Of a stretch of DNA of 64,000 nt, positions 8,464-17,518 are shown piece after piece. Within the stretch, counting starts at the first letter, position 1. Every line of letters begins with the position of its first letter. The position numbers and the translations under genes are program-made. A model generated the notes under the pieces. The model was not told the DNA's origin and searched no databases. It saw only the letters and a program-made list of their open reading frames with translations. Source of the DNA: Zhongshania aliphaticivorans (lineage in GTDB: Bacteria > Pseudomonadota > Gammaproteobacteria > Pseudomonadales > Spongiibacteraceae); the NCBI RefSeq assembly GCF_902705875.1, contig NZ_CACSIK010000001.1:2909166-2973165 (forward strand), written 5' to 3'.

Positions 8464-9267
8464 ATGCCTCACTCACACACTGTAAAGATAGAGCGCCAGC
8501 CACCACTATTATGGGTAACAATTAACCGTCCACAAGCGCGCAACGCTGTAGATGGAAAAACCGCTAGCGCACTCGCCAGTATTTTTACAGATTTCGATGC
8601 CGACCCAGACTTATCGGTGGCAATCTTAATGGGTGCAGAGCAAAACTTCTGCGCTGGAGCAGACTTAAAAGCCATAGCCAGTGACAACCCTGAACTCCGC
8701 AACCCACTAACCAGTGACGGTATTGGGCCAATGGGCCCAAGCCGACTAACCTTGAGCAAACCTGTTATTGCCGCTATTGACGGATATTGCGTTGCCGGTG
8801 GATTGGAACTCGCGCTTTGGTGTGACTTGCGCGTTGCCACTGAGCGAGCAGTTTTTGGCGTATTCTGTCGACGCTTTGGCGTCCCGCTTATTGACGGAGG
8901 CACAGTTCGCCTGCCGCGTCTAATAGGCATGAGCCACGCAATGGACATGATTCTTACCGGACGTGCTGTAAACGCCAGCGAGGCCCTAAACATCGGCCTT
9001 GCAAATCGCTTAGTGGCGCCAGAAAATTTACGTGCCACAGCCGAGGAACTTGCGCTGCAAATAGCCAACTTCCCTCAACAATGCCTACGCAACGACCGCC
9101 AGAGTGCTTATCAACAATGGGGGATGAATGAAGATGCCGCCATAAACAACGAATTTCAATTAGGTCTCAAGACCCTCGCTAGCGGTGAAACAAATGCCGG
9201 CGCAAAGCGTTTTGAACAAGGCAACGGACGTCAGGGGCGTCAAGAAAAGCCACCAAAACCACAGTAA
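8464..9267 (+). CDS. crotonase-superfamily protein (enoyl-CoA hydratase-like)
   Basis: A 267-residue crotonase fold enzyme. The oxyanion-hole segments are present: FCAGADLKAI (62-71) and GYCVAGGLELAL (107-118). The general acid/base positions are unusual. Aligned by eye to rat mitochondrial enoyl-CoA hydratase, the residue matching Glu144 is Cys135 and the one matching Glu164 is Asp161, while an Asp (D144, LIDGGT) replaces the Ala of the GAGGT segment. The block CRRFGVPLIDGGTVRLP is recognisable as a separate crotonase subfamily commonly annotated only as enoyl-CoA hydratase. The reaction on the acyl-CoA substrate (hydration, isomerisation or other) is therefore not predictable. It is divergent from the TetR gene. 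Confidence 0.85.
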   Translation: MPHSHTVKIERQPPLLWVTINRPQARNAVDGKTASALASIFTDFDADPDLSVAILMGAEQNFCAGADLKAIASDNPELRNPLTSDGIGPMGPSRLTLSKPVIAAIDGYCVAGGLELALWCDLRVATERAVFGVFCRRFGVPLIDGGTVRLPRLIGMSHAMDMILTGRAVNASEALNIGLANRLVAPENLRATAEELALQIANFPQQCLRNDRQSAYQQWGMNEDAAINNEFQLGLKTLASGETNAGAKRFEQGNGRQGRQEKPPKPQ

Positions 9268-9378
9268 ATAAATGCCAATACCACAAACAAAATACGCACA
9301 AGGATATTTGCCGAAATAGTGTGGACACACAAGACCGATAGACATGACTTAGCCAAAAGCCCCCGATGCGCGCCCAGA

Positions 9379-10062
9379 CTAAGCATCCGGTGATCTAGCA
9401 TCGTACTCTGGCCATTCAGGGGGCAAATAGGCAAGATCCTCGGCGTCATCTATATCGCGCACAACATGACGTTCAATATAAGACATTCCGCATTGATCTA
9501 ATCGCTGACGAGTTTGATCCGCCACACTTGCGCTGCTCCAAGAAATATTATGAAAAACCTCAGGGCGAAAGTGCCGCATGCCAAGTAAAGCATAACCGCC
9601 ATCAACACAGGGCACCAAGCAAGCATCATGCTCTTTTAATGCACTAGCAGCCCAATGCAGTACCTCGACATCTATTTCTAAGCAATCGCTACCAATGACC
9701 AAAACTGCATCAACATTAGCTAATCCATGGCGTACTGCAAATGACATACGCTCACCTAAATCACCACTGCACTGACCATGTAATTCAACACAGCTAGGGA
9801 TGACTATATCCCGCCAACTTGGTGAATCTGGTGCGGGAGTCATCCACAAATTAACAAAAAACTGGTAGTTGTGCTCCGAATCTTCAACGGCAATCTCACA
9901 ATGCCCCAGCATTCTAACAAGCATTTTTTTTGCTAAAGCCGCTGCGCCATGCGCACCTAAAGCTGGAATCAACCGTGTTTTCGCCAAGCCCGCAACAGGA
10001 GCCTTGGCAATAACTTGAATTCCAATTCGCCGTAACAACCGGCTAGACTCAGCACTAGTCAT
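9379..10062 (-). CDS. TIGR04282-family glycosyltransferase (DUF2064)
   Basis: A nucleotidyltransferase/GT-A-like protein of the family named for arsenosugar biosynthesis. Motifs: IAKAPVAGLAKTRL near the N terminus (phosphate-binding loop of the fold), VIGSDCLEID in the middle and CVDGGYALLGM, the usual active-site region. I start it at the ATG at 10062 (227 residues), which overlaps the end of the upstream gene by eight bases; the ORF can be read from a TTG at 10095. GGCGAAG lies just upstream of the ATG. The family name rests on co-occurrence with arsenosugar genes in some genomes; no arsM or arsS is visible in this window. Confidence 0.85.
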   Translation of the reverse strand: MTSAESSRLLRRIGIQVIAKAPVAGLAKTRLIPALGAHGAAALAKKMLVRMLGHCEIAVEDSEHNYQFFVNLWMTPAPDSPSWRDIVIPSCVELHGQCSGDLGERMSFAVRHGLANVDAVLVIGSDCLEIDVEVLHWAASALKEHDACLVPCVDGGYALLGMRHFRPEVFHNISWSSASVADQTRQRLDQCGMSYIERHVVRDIDDAEDLAYLPPEWPEYDARSPDA

Positions 10063-10765
10063 AACGCTTCGCCAATTTATCTGCCGATACCCCAAGCCAA
10101 TACAAAAGACGTAATCGCCACATTAATATCACGGTCTTGCAAATGCCTCGTCGTTGCCAACGACGCCCCGAGGTTATGATCTTTAAGCGCAAACATGCGG
10201 GGGCGGATCGCTTTCGCAGCTTAGTTGACAAGGCGATATCCTCCATCAAATCCTGCTCAGGAAAACCACGTAATTCTTCAAAAACATCACGGCGCACGAA
10301 AATTCCTTGATCACCAGTAGCAATACCCGTTAAACGAGAACGCCAATTCATAAACCAAGCAATCACGAAAAATATCGTCGCATCGCCACTGATACTGACA
10401 TCAAAGCGCCCCCACTGATGTTTTTTAACACCCTCCAGCAATGCTTTGAAACCCAAGCTCGGCAGCAGACTATCGGCATGCAAAAATAATAATATAGGGC
10501 TCTTCGCCGCTGCCGCACCAAGATTCATTTGTTTCGCTCGCCCACGCTCACTTGATAAGCACGAAAACCCATAATTCATGATCATTGCTTCCGAACCATC
10601 CACACTCCCACCGTCAACGAATATCACGTCTACACGACATTGCTCTTCCGTTATCTGCGTAGCTAAACGCGTACAAAACTGAGGTAAACCCTGAATTTCA
10701 TTAAGCACCGGAACTACCACAGTCAAAGCCGGACTTTGTGCTTTACGCAGCTCAGATTTACTCAT
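10055..10765 (-). CDS. TIGR04283-family glycosyltransferase (GT2)
   Basis: A 236-residue GT-A glycosyltransferase. It has the family-2 start VVVPVLNE (14-21), the VDGGSVDGS segment, the ERGRAKQMN motif typical of TIGR04283, a DXD-like LHADSLLP, and GDQGIFVRRD and the acidic LMEDIAL. A hydrophobic stretch near the middle and another near the C terminus suggest membrane association. It is translationally coupled to the DUF2064 gene downstream (eight-base overlap), so the two act together on the same small glycoside or lipid. The acceptor and donor are unknown. Confidence 0.86.
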   Translation of the reverse strand: MSKSELRKAQSPALTVVVPVLNEIQGLPQFCTRLATQITEEQCRVDVIFVDGGSVDGSEAMIMNYGFSCLSSERGRAKQMNLGAAAAKSPILLFLHADSLLPSLGFKALLEGVKKHQWGRFDVSISGDATIFFVIAWFMNWRSRLTGIATGDQGIFVRRDVFEELRGFPEQDLMEDIALSTKLRKRSAPACLRLKIITSGRRWQRRGICKTVILMWRLRLLYWLGVSADKLAKRYD

Positions 10766-10806
10766 TCCGCTCTTCAGCTCTCGAAATCACGGCGAGGATA
10801 AACTTA

Positions 10807-11646
10807 CTAGCGAGCAACATCATTTAAATCCCAATTATAATCGGTATAACTTATACCAATACTGTCTTCACTTAACCGTTCTGACACAAGCTTGCCATTA
10901 ACAATAATTCCCGAACCTGAATCCTGCAACCCTAATGCATCAGCATAAGCTGCTAAAAACTGAGACACTGAATGTACGCCATTCCACCCTTGCTCAAAAT
11001 CAGCTTTATACCACTTGAAAATAGGTGAGATATGAAGCTCTCCATTAGCAAAATAATGGCGATTGCGATCACGCAGAAAATTTTCAGTCACCGCTGCCAA
11101 TTGTTCGTCTAATTTATCGCCAGCATAGGCATCATTAAGTAATGCTGGACAGCCGATGCTTGCACAGTTCACAGCAAAATGAATCCTAGGCTCATTATAC
11201 CGCCCCGACCCTCGAATCAAGTTATGCTCTATGTCATCAAGACTGCGAACCTCTCCTAGCAAATTGACAAACTCTTTCTTCCACGGTGACGTAAAAAATG
11301 ACCCCAAATCCTTTATAGAATCAATATCGGGATAGCGGCTCAAAATCAATTCGACTGTCCACGCGTTGTAGGCATTAATCAAAAAAGCGAGTTGCTGCAT
11401 TTTTGGCCAGCTATCAAAGCTCTTTTTCGTCACTTTCGACATATCAGTTAAATAGGTAAGCAATAACAAGCGATCTTTTTTTATTCCCGCGTAATCGACT
11501 CGACTTTCCCGCCCATCTCGAACCATTTCAACATGTTGCTGTAAAATAGTTGCCCATGGCGTATGGGAAAAGGTGTTGGCAAACGAAGAGTTTGCGGCCA
11601 ATATCGCCATTAATATAAAACCTACCCTTTGTAGACTGTTCATCAT
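10807..11646 (-). CDS. DUF547 domain protein, exported
   Basis: The ORF can be read from a GTG at 11688, but the ATG pair at 11646/11643 with GGGGG upstream begins a proper signal peptide (MNSLQRVGFILMAILAANSSFA), giving about 279 residues. The DUF547 core is clear: FLINAYNAWTVELIL and HFAVNCASIGCPAL, whose two cysteines and the preceding histidine are family-conserved. The biochemical function of DUF547 is not established. It lies 41 bases ahead of the two glycosyltransferase genes on the same strand, and such genes are often neighbours of TIGR04282/04283 proteins in marine bacteria (from memory), so a shared envelope-glycoside pathway is likely. Confidence 0.85.
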   Translation of the reverse strand: MMNSLQRVGFILMAILAANSSFANTFSHTPWATILQQHVEMVRDGRESRVDYAGIKKDRLLLLTYLTDMSKVTKKSFDSWPKMQQLAFLINAYNAWTVELILSRYPDIDSIKDLGSFFTSPWKKEFVNLLGEVRSLDDIEHNLIRGSGRYNEPRIHFAVNCASIGCPALLNDAYAGDKLDEQLAAVTENFLRDRNRHYFANGELHISPIFKWYKADFEQGWNGVHSVSQFLAAYADALGLQDSGSGIIVNGKLVSERLSEDSIGISYTDYNWDLNDVAR

Positions 11647-11793
11647 CCAGCTGATCCCCCCATACCTAGACCTCTCAAGCAATAGCACAAAACAAAGCTA
11701 TTGCGCATTTACAAACCATTCCTATAAACTCAATACATGCTCACTATTTGTTATTGCCTTAACCACACGGGCCATGACACAGAATGGATTGCA

Positions 11794-12924
11794 ATGACTC
11801 GTAAATGGACTTTACTCAATCACACCCTAATTAGCCCGCTGCTACCGCGACGTCCCGGCGTTTCCGATTTGCAAAAGAGTCGCGACCAGTTTGTTATTTG
11901 TATTCTACTCAGCGCCTATTTATACATTCTGTTTATCAATCTATTTAGCCGCTTTGCGCTCTCCCCAATTGAGCCAATACACACCATCATTAGTGTATTT
12001 TCTCTAATCGTCCTGATCGGCGCCACTGTCTCTGTCGCTATTCTCAAATTCACAGGTCAGCGGGCTGTTGCGCTTAATACATTTATAGCTGCTTTAAGCG
12101 CTGCTTTTACCTGGGCTGCCTTACAAACAGGAGGACTATTCTCACCAATTAACCCCTGCGTCATTATTTTACCAATTTTGGCTATTATGGGGATTAGTGT
12201 TCGCGCGGGTATTGCCTGGTCCATTGCATTATTTCTCGCCGCTTACACGCTGTTCAGTGCTGATCAACAAGGCATTCACTTTCACAGCGTTATTCCAGAA
12301 AAAGACCTGAGTATAGCTGTGTTTGCGGGTTTATCCACCGCAACCTCATTTATCATATTCATTACGATTTACTACGATTTAACATCACGCACACTGCACA
12401 AGCAATTTGAAGATGAACACAATAAATATATTCATCTGGCACACCATGATAGTTTAACTGGCATCGCAAATAGACGACATTTTATTAATGAAATTGAAAG
12501 TGCTATCTATAACGCTAAACTCGTTAACACCTCATTTAGTGTGTTATTTTTTGACTTAAACCAATTTAAGGAAATCAATGACACTGGCGGCCACCACATC
12601 GGCGACACAATACTGGTGGAATTTGCTAAACGACTGCGCTCGCATACCCGTGCGACCGATGTAGTTGCTCGTCTTGGTGGCGATGAATTCAGCATATTAC
12701 TGCTTGGCCTCTGCGATAAAAATATTATTAAACAAAAAATATCCACGTATTTATTATCTCTTGACGAGCCAATACATATTGAAAATATAACTTACCTAAT
12801 CAGTGCGAGTGTGGGTTATGCCATTTACCCAGACAACGGCCACGACTATGAATCTTTATTAAGAGCTGCTGATCAAAATATGTATAAAGTTAAAAACACG
12901 CACAAAAATGCAATCACAAAATAA
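11794..12924 (+). CDS. membrane diguanylate cyclase (GGDEF)
   Basis: Synthesises cyclic di-GMP from two GTP. The N-terminal half has about six hydrophobic segments, so the sensor region is a membrane bundle without a recognised ligand domain. The C-terminal GGDEF domain is intact: SLTGIANRR at its start, DLNQFKEIND for metal/substrate, and RLGGDEFS as active site. An RxxD inhibitory site (RATD) lies five residues before GGDEF, so product inhibition is expected. I prefer the ATG at 11794 (376 residues); an in-frame ATG at 11737 would add 19 residues that look non-coding. Neither has a strong ribosome site. Confidence 0.88.
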   Translation: MTRKWTLLNHTLISPLLPRRPGVSDLQKSRDQFVICILLSAYLYILFINLFSRFALSPIEPIHTIISVFSLIVLIGATVSVAILKFTGQRAVALNTFIAALSAAFTWAALQTGGLFSPINPCVIILPILAIMGISVRAGIAWSIALFLAAYTLFSADQQGIHFHSVIPEKDLSIAVFAGLSTATSFIIFITIYYDLTSRTLHKQFEDEHNKYIHLAHHDSLTGIANRRHFINEIESAIYNAKLVNTSFSVLFFDLNQFKEINDTGGHHIGDTILVEFAKRLRSHTRATDVVARLGGDEFSILLLGLCDKNIIKQKISTYLLSLDEPIHIENITYLISASVGYAIYPDNGHDYESLLRAADQNMYKVKNTHKNAITK

Positions 12925-12928
12925 TTAT

Positions 12929-13723
12929 TCACCAATCTAAATATCCCGCCACTGCTTGCAAAATATCTGGCTGCTCCATTCCTGATACCCAAACAACTAA
13001 CACCGAGGCGTCCTGCCCCCTATCAGGAATATCCGGAGCGGTAACACGTTTATGTATTGTGCCTTTTATAATGTCACCAAACGGATAGATACCATGAGAT
13101 AGTACGACAAAATCGTGGTGTAATAATCGACCTTTATTTTCTCCATGCCGCACGTCTGTTTTTAAGCCCATACCAACTATCGCAATATGTAACTGTAAGT
13201 TATCTGTTTCTAAAGAATCAGGGGTAAAACTAAGCGTTAGCATTTGCGCCCCCTCAGGCCATCGAGCCCTCAGTACACCCACCGTCCTATCACTCACTGG
13301 GAGCTGGTTTGCGGTTACTTGACTACCACCGCTAAACCAGCCACGCCATTCACGACTATTTACCACAAATCCCGGCGTGTAAACTTGCGACACCATACCG
13401 ATGCGACTCATATCACGCTGCCGACGAGTATTCCCTGGGAGCGCAAAACGATCTTGCCAACCAAGTTGATCCCAGTAATCAACATGAAATGCGATCGGTA
13501 TAAACTGTGAAAACAAGTTTGGGGCCCGCTTTAAAGATGACAGCCATGCATCAGCATTAGGGCAACTACTACATCCTTCTGAGGTATATAGCTCAACCGT
13601 GGTGGTAGCATGATTCGCACTACGTAGCGTCAACGCCCGTGCCGACAACGGTATCGAACTACAAATAAATAGCAGGCACATTGCGACAACACACCGCTCC
13701 AAAAGGTATCGCTGCAACAACAT
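12929..13723 (-). CDS. DUF1223 exported thioredoxin-fold protein
   Basis: A 264-residue exported protein with a signal peptide (about 1-29) and a very strong ribosome site, AAGGAGAGG, before the ATG. The DUF1223 signature is clear: VELYTSEGCSSCPNAD near the start of the mature part, with a CSSC pair in a thioredoxin-like position, then IPIAFHVDYWDQLGWQD and RQRDMSRI. The family has a thioredoxin-like fold; its redox partner or substrate is not known to me. The 3' end is only four bases from the end of the convergent diguanylate cyclase gene. Confidence 0.88.
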   Translation of the reverse strand: MLLQRYLLERCVVAMCLLFICSSIPLSARALTLRSANHATTTVELYTSEGCSSCPNADAWLSSLKRAPNLFSQFIPIAFHVDYWDQLGWQDRFALPGNTRRQRDMSRIGMVSQVYTPGFVVNSREWRGWFSGGSQVTANQLPVSDRTVGVLRARWPEGAQMLTLSFTPDSLETDNLQLHIAIVGMGLKTDVRHGENKGRLLHHDFVVLSHGIYPFGDIIKGTIHKRVTAPDIPDRGQDASVLVVWVSGMEQPDILQAVAGYLDW

Positions 13724-14082
13724 ATCCTCTCCTTAATTATTAACAACTAATTGACTACAACCTTCGTTACGGATTGAGACGCACACGCAATACAAGTGTT
13801 ACAAAAAAACGTAGCTAGTTTGGATTAATAGTAAAAAAGAAATTAATAAAAGATGACTAGAACAGGAAACGATTAGCTTTCTTAAGCACAATTACAGGTA
13901 AATATAGACTTTTATGACAATTACACCCACTGCTGAATCAACGTAGTTACAGCGAACCAGAGCGCATCTTTATAAAAATGAGCTACATTGCCAAGATATC
14001 ATCTAAAAATCAGCCTTGAGAGCAGGACCATAGCCCGTTAAGCTGGCAGTATTAACTAACACACTAATATCTGAGGCTATGT
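13724..14082. other. gene-free stretch before the Kazal-like lipoprotein
   Basis: 359 AT-rich bases between divergent genes, which must hold the promoters of both. I see no ORF with codon use like the neighbours, no strong hairpin and no clear promoter pair. Confidence 0.4.
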
Positions 14083-14424
14083 ATGGCAATATTCAGCAGA
14101 CTCCCTAAGCACCTTGCCAGCATCGCTCGGCGTTGCATTATTTTATTGGCGTTTTTAATAGTCAGTGCTTGTACAAGTACTGACACCCAAGCACCTGCCC
14201 CGCCAACCATGCAATCTGGTTTCACTGCCTGTGAATCTACTCGGCCTGAGATGTGCACACGGGAATATCGTCCTGTCTGTGGTCATATTGATACCGGCGT
14301 ACGCTGTGTCACAGCGCCCTGTCCATCAGAGCGACACAACACCTATGGCAACGCCTGTAGTGCCTGCGCAGACGAAAATGTGATTGGTTATGAAATCGGT
14401 GATTGCGCGAGCTATGGCAAATAA
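14083..14424 (+). CDS. small Kazal-like lipoprotein
   Basis: A 113-residue lipoprotein. A basic N terminus and hydrophobic core end in the lipobox IVSAC (Cys at about 30), so it is lipid-anchored. The rest is cysteine-rich: CESTRPEMCTREYRPVC, then GVRCVTAPC, YGNACSAC and a final GDC. The order CTREYRPVCG...TYGNAC is the Kazal serine-protease-inhibitor pattern, with an extra insertion between the PVCG and TYGN parts. Bacterial members are usually annotated Kazal-type inhibitor domain proteins; a role in protecting the cell surface from proteases is inferred only. It stands alone. Confidence 0.8.
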   Translation: MAIFSRLPKHLASIARRCIILLAFLIVSACTSTDTQAPAPPTMQSGFTACESTRPEMCTREYRPVCGHIDTGVRCVTAPCPSERHNTYGNACSACADENVIGYEIGDCASYGK

Positions 14425-14431
14425 ACACGCC

Positions 14432-14468
14432 ATAAAAAAAGGGCCCGGATTTTACATCGGACCCTTTC
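14432..14468 (-). terminator. terminator of fadI (possibly bidirectional)
   Basis: AAAAGGGCCCG pairs with CGGACCCTTT (one mismatch) around a loop of about 10 bases. Read on the minus strand the stem is followed by seven T, so it ends the thiolase transcript; it also lies just after the lipoprotein stop on the plus strand. Confidence 0.75.
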
Positions 14469-14489
14469 GCTTAGCCTTGTAAATTCCGA

Positions 14490-15788
14490 CTAGCGTTCAA
14501 TAATCGCCGTAACGCCCTGACCACCAGCGGCACAGATCGAAATTAAGCCACGACCACTGCCCTTTTCTTCCAGCATTTTGGCCAAGGTGGCAACAATTCG
14601 ACCACCTGTTGCCGCAAACGGGTGACCCGCCGCCAAAGAGCTGCCATTCACATTTAACTTGCTGAGATCAATACTACCCAGCGGCTTATCCAAGCCTAAC
14701 TTTTCCTTGCAGAAAGCGTCGTCTTCCCAAGCTTTAAGTGTTGCTAAAACTTGGGCGGCAAAGGCTTCGTGAATTTCATAATAATCGAAATCCTGTAGCG
14801 TCAGCCCTGCTTTTGCCAGCATACGAGGCACAGCATAAGCGGGGGCAAGTAATAACCCTTCTTTTTCAGAGGCACCATCTTTACCAAAGAAATCAACTGC
14901 GGCTGTCTCAACAATCGTCAAATAAGCTCGCACGGGCAAACCACGCTCTTTTGCCCACTCTTCACTAGCCAAAAGAACCGCTGAGGCACCATCAGTCAAT
15001 GTAGAGGAGTTACCCGCCGTTAATGTTCCCTTGCCACTTTCCTTATCGAACGCTGGCTTCAAACCAGCCAATTTTTCAATCGTGGTATCTGCACGCAAGA
15101 TATTATCTTTTTCCACGCCATTAAATGGGGTGACCAAATCATCAAAAAATCCGCGAGCATAGGCCTCACCTAATTTCTTATGGCTTGCACACGCCAGCTC
15201 ATCCTGCTGATCACGAGGAATCTGCCATGCTTTTGCGGTAATTTCAGTATGCTCACCCATAGACTTATGAGTGCGTGGCTCGGCATTGGCGGGAATTAAT
15301 ACACCCACATCCTTAGGGCGCAACTGCATAAACGGTTTTACGCGATCACCAAAACTACGCGCTTTATTCACTTGCAAAAGGATTTTACGTAAGCCCTCAC
15401 TCACGCCAATAGGCGCATCTGAAGTGGTGTCTACACCACCGGCAATACCCGCATCAATTTGTCCCAATGCAATTTTATTAGCAACCACATTGATAGCCTG
15501 CAAGCCCGTACCACACGCTTGCTGAATATCAAAACACGGCGTATTGGGGTCTAGTGATGTGCCCAGCACTGACTCACGCGTTAAATTAAAATCGCGGCTG
15601 TGCTTCATTACAGCACCCGCAACAACGTCGCCAAGACATACATTTTGCAGGCTATAACGCTGCACCAAACCCTCTATTGCCGCTGTGAGCATAGTCTGAT
15701 TGCTCACACCAAAGTAAGCAGTGTTAGAACGTGTAAACGGAATACGGTTACCACCAATGATCGCAACGCGTTTAATTGCTTGGGACAT
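14490..15788 (-). CDS. fadI: acetyl-CoA C-acyltransferase (FadI-like thiolase)
   Basis: A 432-residue thiolase, the length of FadI rather than FadA. The nucleophilic cysteine is in DIQQACGTG (about residue 92), the catalytic histidine in AAGHPFAATGGR, and the second cysteine in SICAAGGQG. It would cleave 3-oxoacyl-CoA in beta-oxidation, or condense acetyl-CoA in the reverse sense. It faces away from a large FabG gene across 225 bases, and a MaoC hydratase is nearby, so a fatty-acid or hydroxyalkanoate set is likely. No fadJ partner is adjacent, so the symbol is by similarity. Confidence 0.88.
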   Translation of the reverse strand: MSQAIKRVAIIGGNRIPFTRSNTAYFGVSNQTMLTAAIEGLVQRYSLQNVCLGDVVAGAVMKHSRDFNLTRESVLGTSLDPNTPCFDIQQACGTGLQAINVVANKIALGQIDAGIAGGVDTTSDAPIGVSEGLRKILLQVNKARSFGDRVKPFMQLRPKDVGVLIPANAEPRTHKSMGEHTEITAKAWQIPRDQQDELACASHKKLGEAYARGFFDDLVTPFNGVEKDNILRADTTIEKLAGLKPAFDKESGKGTLTAGNSSTLTDGASAVLLASEEWAKERGLPVRAYLTIVETAAVDFFGKDGASEKEGLLLAPAYAVPRMLAKAGLTLQDFDYYEIHEAFAAQVLATLKAWEDDAFCKEKLGLDKPLGSIDLSKLNVNGSSLAAGHPFAATGGRIVATLAKMLEEKGSGRGLISICAAGGQGVTAIIER

Positions 15789-16013
15789 AATCTGACCTCA
15801 GAAATCGTACTAGGAGTAATGGGAACGCAGTTTATCAAGCTTATCTGTGCCGACATTGGCTGAATCGACCACGCTACAAGTCTGCACTGTCAATCACCTC
15901 GTGGCGCAGTAAGGCTACAATGCCAAAATAAAGGGAACTACACGCCTTTTCTATGGCCACACGGCAATGTAAACCTAATTGATATCAATCACACCCCTAA
16001 TGGAGACCTGAAT

Positions 16014-17399
16014 ATGAGCGATAAAATTGAAGAGCTGATTAATTCAACGGCTGGTAAAAAGTTGCTGGGGGCAATGGGGGTAACCGTAGCAACAGACTTA
16101 CAGCGCTACAATGCCAATCAAAGCAGCTATTTCTCCGGTGCAGTGCTAGTTGGCGCCGGTCAAAATGCAAAACTACTTAGCGCGGTTCAAAAAAACCTAG
16201 CCGACAGCGATGCACAAGTCACTTATAGCCCTGATGCGGCCCAACAGCTTGGCGACAGTATCACAGATAATACCAATGGCGACCGCTACCAAGCCTTGAT
16301 ATTTGACGGAAGTGGCTTTATCGATGCCACCGAGCTTATTTCCGCTTACCACTTTTTTAATGCCAATATTCGCAAGCTAAAAAGCAGCGGTCGCATCGTC
16401 ATTCTGGGCCGTCCTCACATGCAATGCGCCACACCAGAGGCTGCCGCCACGCAGCGAGCACTAGAAGGCCTAAGCCGCTCACTTGCTAAAGAAGTCGGAG
16501 CCAAAGGTGCTACCGCCCAATTAATAACGGTTGCCGAAGGTGCCGAAGCAAACCTAGACAGCAGCCTACGCTTTATTCTTTCACCCAAATCAGCCTATAT
16601 CAGCGGACAAGTCATCACAGTTCGTGCCGCCGAGATCGTCAATCTTGCTGACTGGCACAAACCACTTGCTGGGAAAATAGCCTTAGTCACCGGCGCATCT
16701 CGTGGTATTGGTGAGGCTATTGCAGACACCCTAGCCCGAGACGGCGCAACTGTTGTTGGCGTAGATGTCGCCCCCATGGAGGCGGATCTAAACAAAGTGA
16801 TGGCACGTTTAAACGGCAAAGCCGTAGTGGCCGATATCACCAACCCAGATGCCCCCGCCACAATCGCTAAAGCCCTAAGCGATCTAGGTGGCGTAGACCT
16901 TATTGTTCACAACGCGGGGGTCACCCGAGACAAAACCATTGCCAACATGACAGAACAGCAATGGCTGATGACATTAGACATTAACTTAGCTGCCGCGCAA
17001 CGGATTACCAGCGAGCTGTTAAAAACCAATACGATTAACGACGGCGGCAGTATTGTTGGCGTTTCATCAATGAACGGTATTGGCGGTCAACGCGGACAAA
17101 CAAATTACGCGGCATCCAAAGCAGGTGTCATTGGCTATGTCGATTTTATGGCCCAATCTAAAGAGCTTGCGGCTAAAAACATCACGGTTAATGCTGTTGC
17201 TCCAGGCTTTATCGAAACGGCCATGACTGCGGCAATCCCGTTATTTACCCGTATGTTTGGTCGTCGCCTCAACTCTTTGTCTCAGGGTGGCTTGCCCCTA
17301 GATGTTGCTGAAACCATTTCGTTCTTTGCGAACCCCGCATCACGCGGTGTCAGCGGCAATACCGTCAGAGTTTGTGGCCAATCTTGGTTTGGCGCTTAA
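16014..17399 (+). CDS. 3-oxoacyl-ACP/CoA reductase, high-molecular-weight FabG type
   Basis: A 461-residue short-chain dehydrogenase. Residues 1-about 210 are a degenerate Rossmann/flavodoxin-like domain; the active domain follows with the cofactor motif TGASRGIGEA (about 226-235), NAG (HNAGVTRD), the catalytic serine in GVSSMNG and YAASK (Tyr and Lys). This architecture is that of FabG4-like enzymes, which reduce 3-oxoacyl-CoA as well as ACP thioesters with NADH. GGAG lies 11 bases ahead of the ATG. Divergent from fadI, followed by a strong hairpin. Confidence 0.9.
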   Translation: MSDKIEELINSTAGKKLLGAMGVTVATDLQRYNANQSSYFSGAVLVGAGQNAKLLSAVQKNLADSDAQVTYSPDAAQQLGDSITDNTNGDRYQALIFDGSGFIDATELISAYHFFNANIRKLKSSGRIVILGRPHMQCATPEAAATQRALEGLSRSLAKEVGAKGATAQLITVAEGAEANLDSSLRFILSPKSAYISGQVITVRAAEIVNLADWHKPLAGKIALVTGASRGIGEAIADTLARDGATVVGVDVAPMEADLNKVMARLNGKAVVADITNPDAPATIAKALSDLGGVDLIVHNAGVTRDKTIANMTEQQWLMTLDINLAAAQRITSELLKTNTINDGGSIVGVSSMNGIGGQRGQTNYAASKAGVIGYVDFMAQSKELAAKNITVNAVAPGFIETAMTAAIPLFTRMFGRRLNSLSQGGLPLDVAETISFFANPASRGVSGNTVRVCGQSWFGA

Positions 17400-17426
17400 A
17401 CCTTAGCCCTAAACAAGGCTGACCTA

Positions 17427-17458
17427 GCCTTACCCTAATTTTATAAGTAGGGTAAGGC
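17427..17458. terminator. strong hairpin after FabG gene
   Basis: GCCTTACCCTA (17427-17437) and TAGGGTAAGGC (17448-17458) form a perfect 11-pair stem with a 10-base loop. On the plus strand it is followed by a pyrimidine-rich CGCTTTCCTTTC rather than a clean T-run. It sits between the convergent FabG and NYN genes and probably ends both transcripts. Confidence 0.65.
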
Positions 17459-17518
17459 CGCTTTCCTTTCGATTCACAACACATCCGAACTTAGCGCACC
17501 GCTATCAACTCAGTCGTG

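Noticed and set aside
8469..9068. 199-residue minus-strand ORF opposite the crotonase gene
   Set aside because: It is the antisense shadow of a clear crotonase; the Ser/Ala/Arg-rich composition is typical of such shadows.
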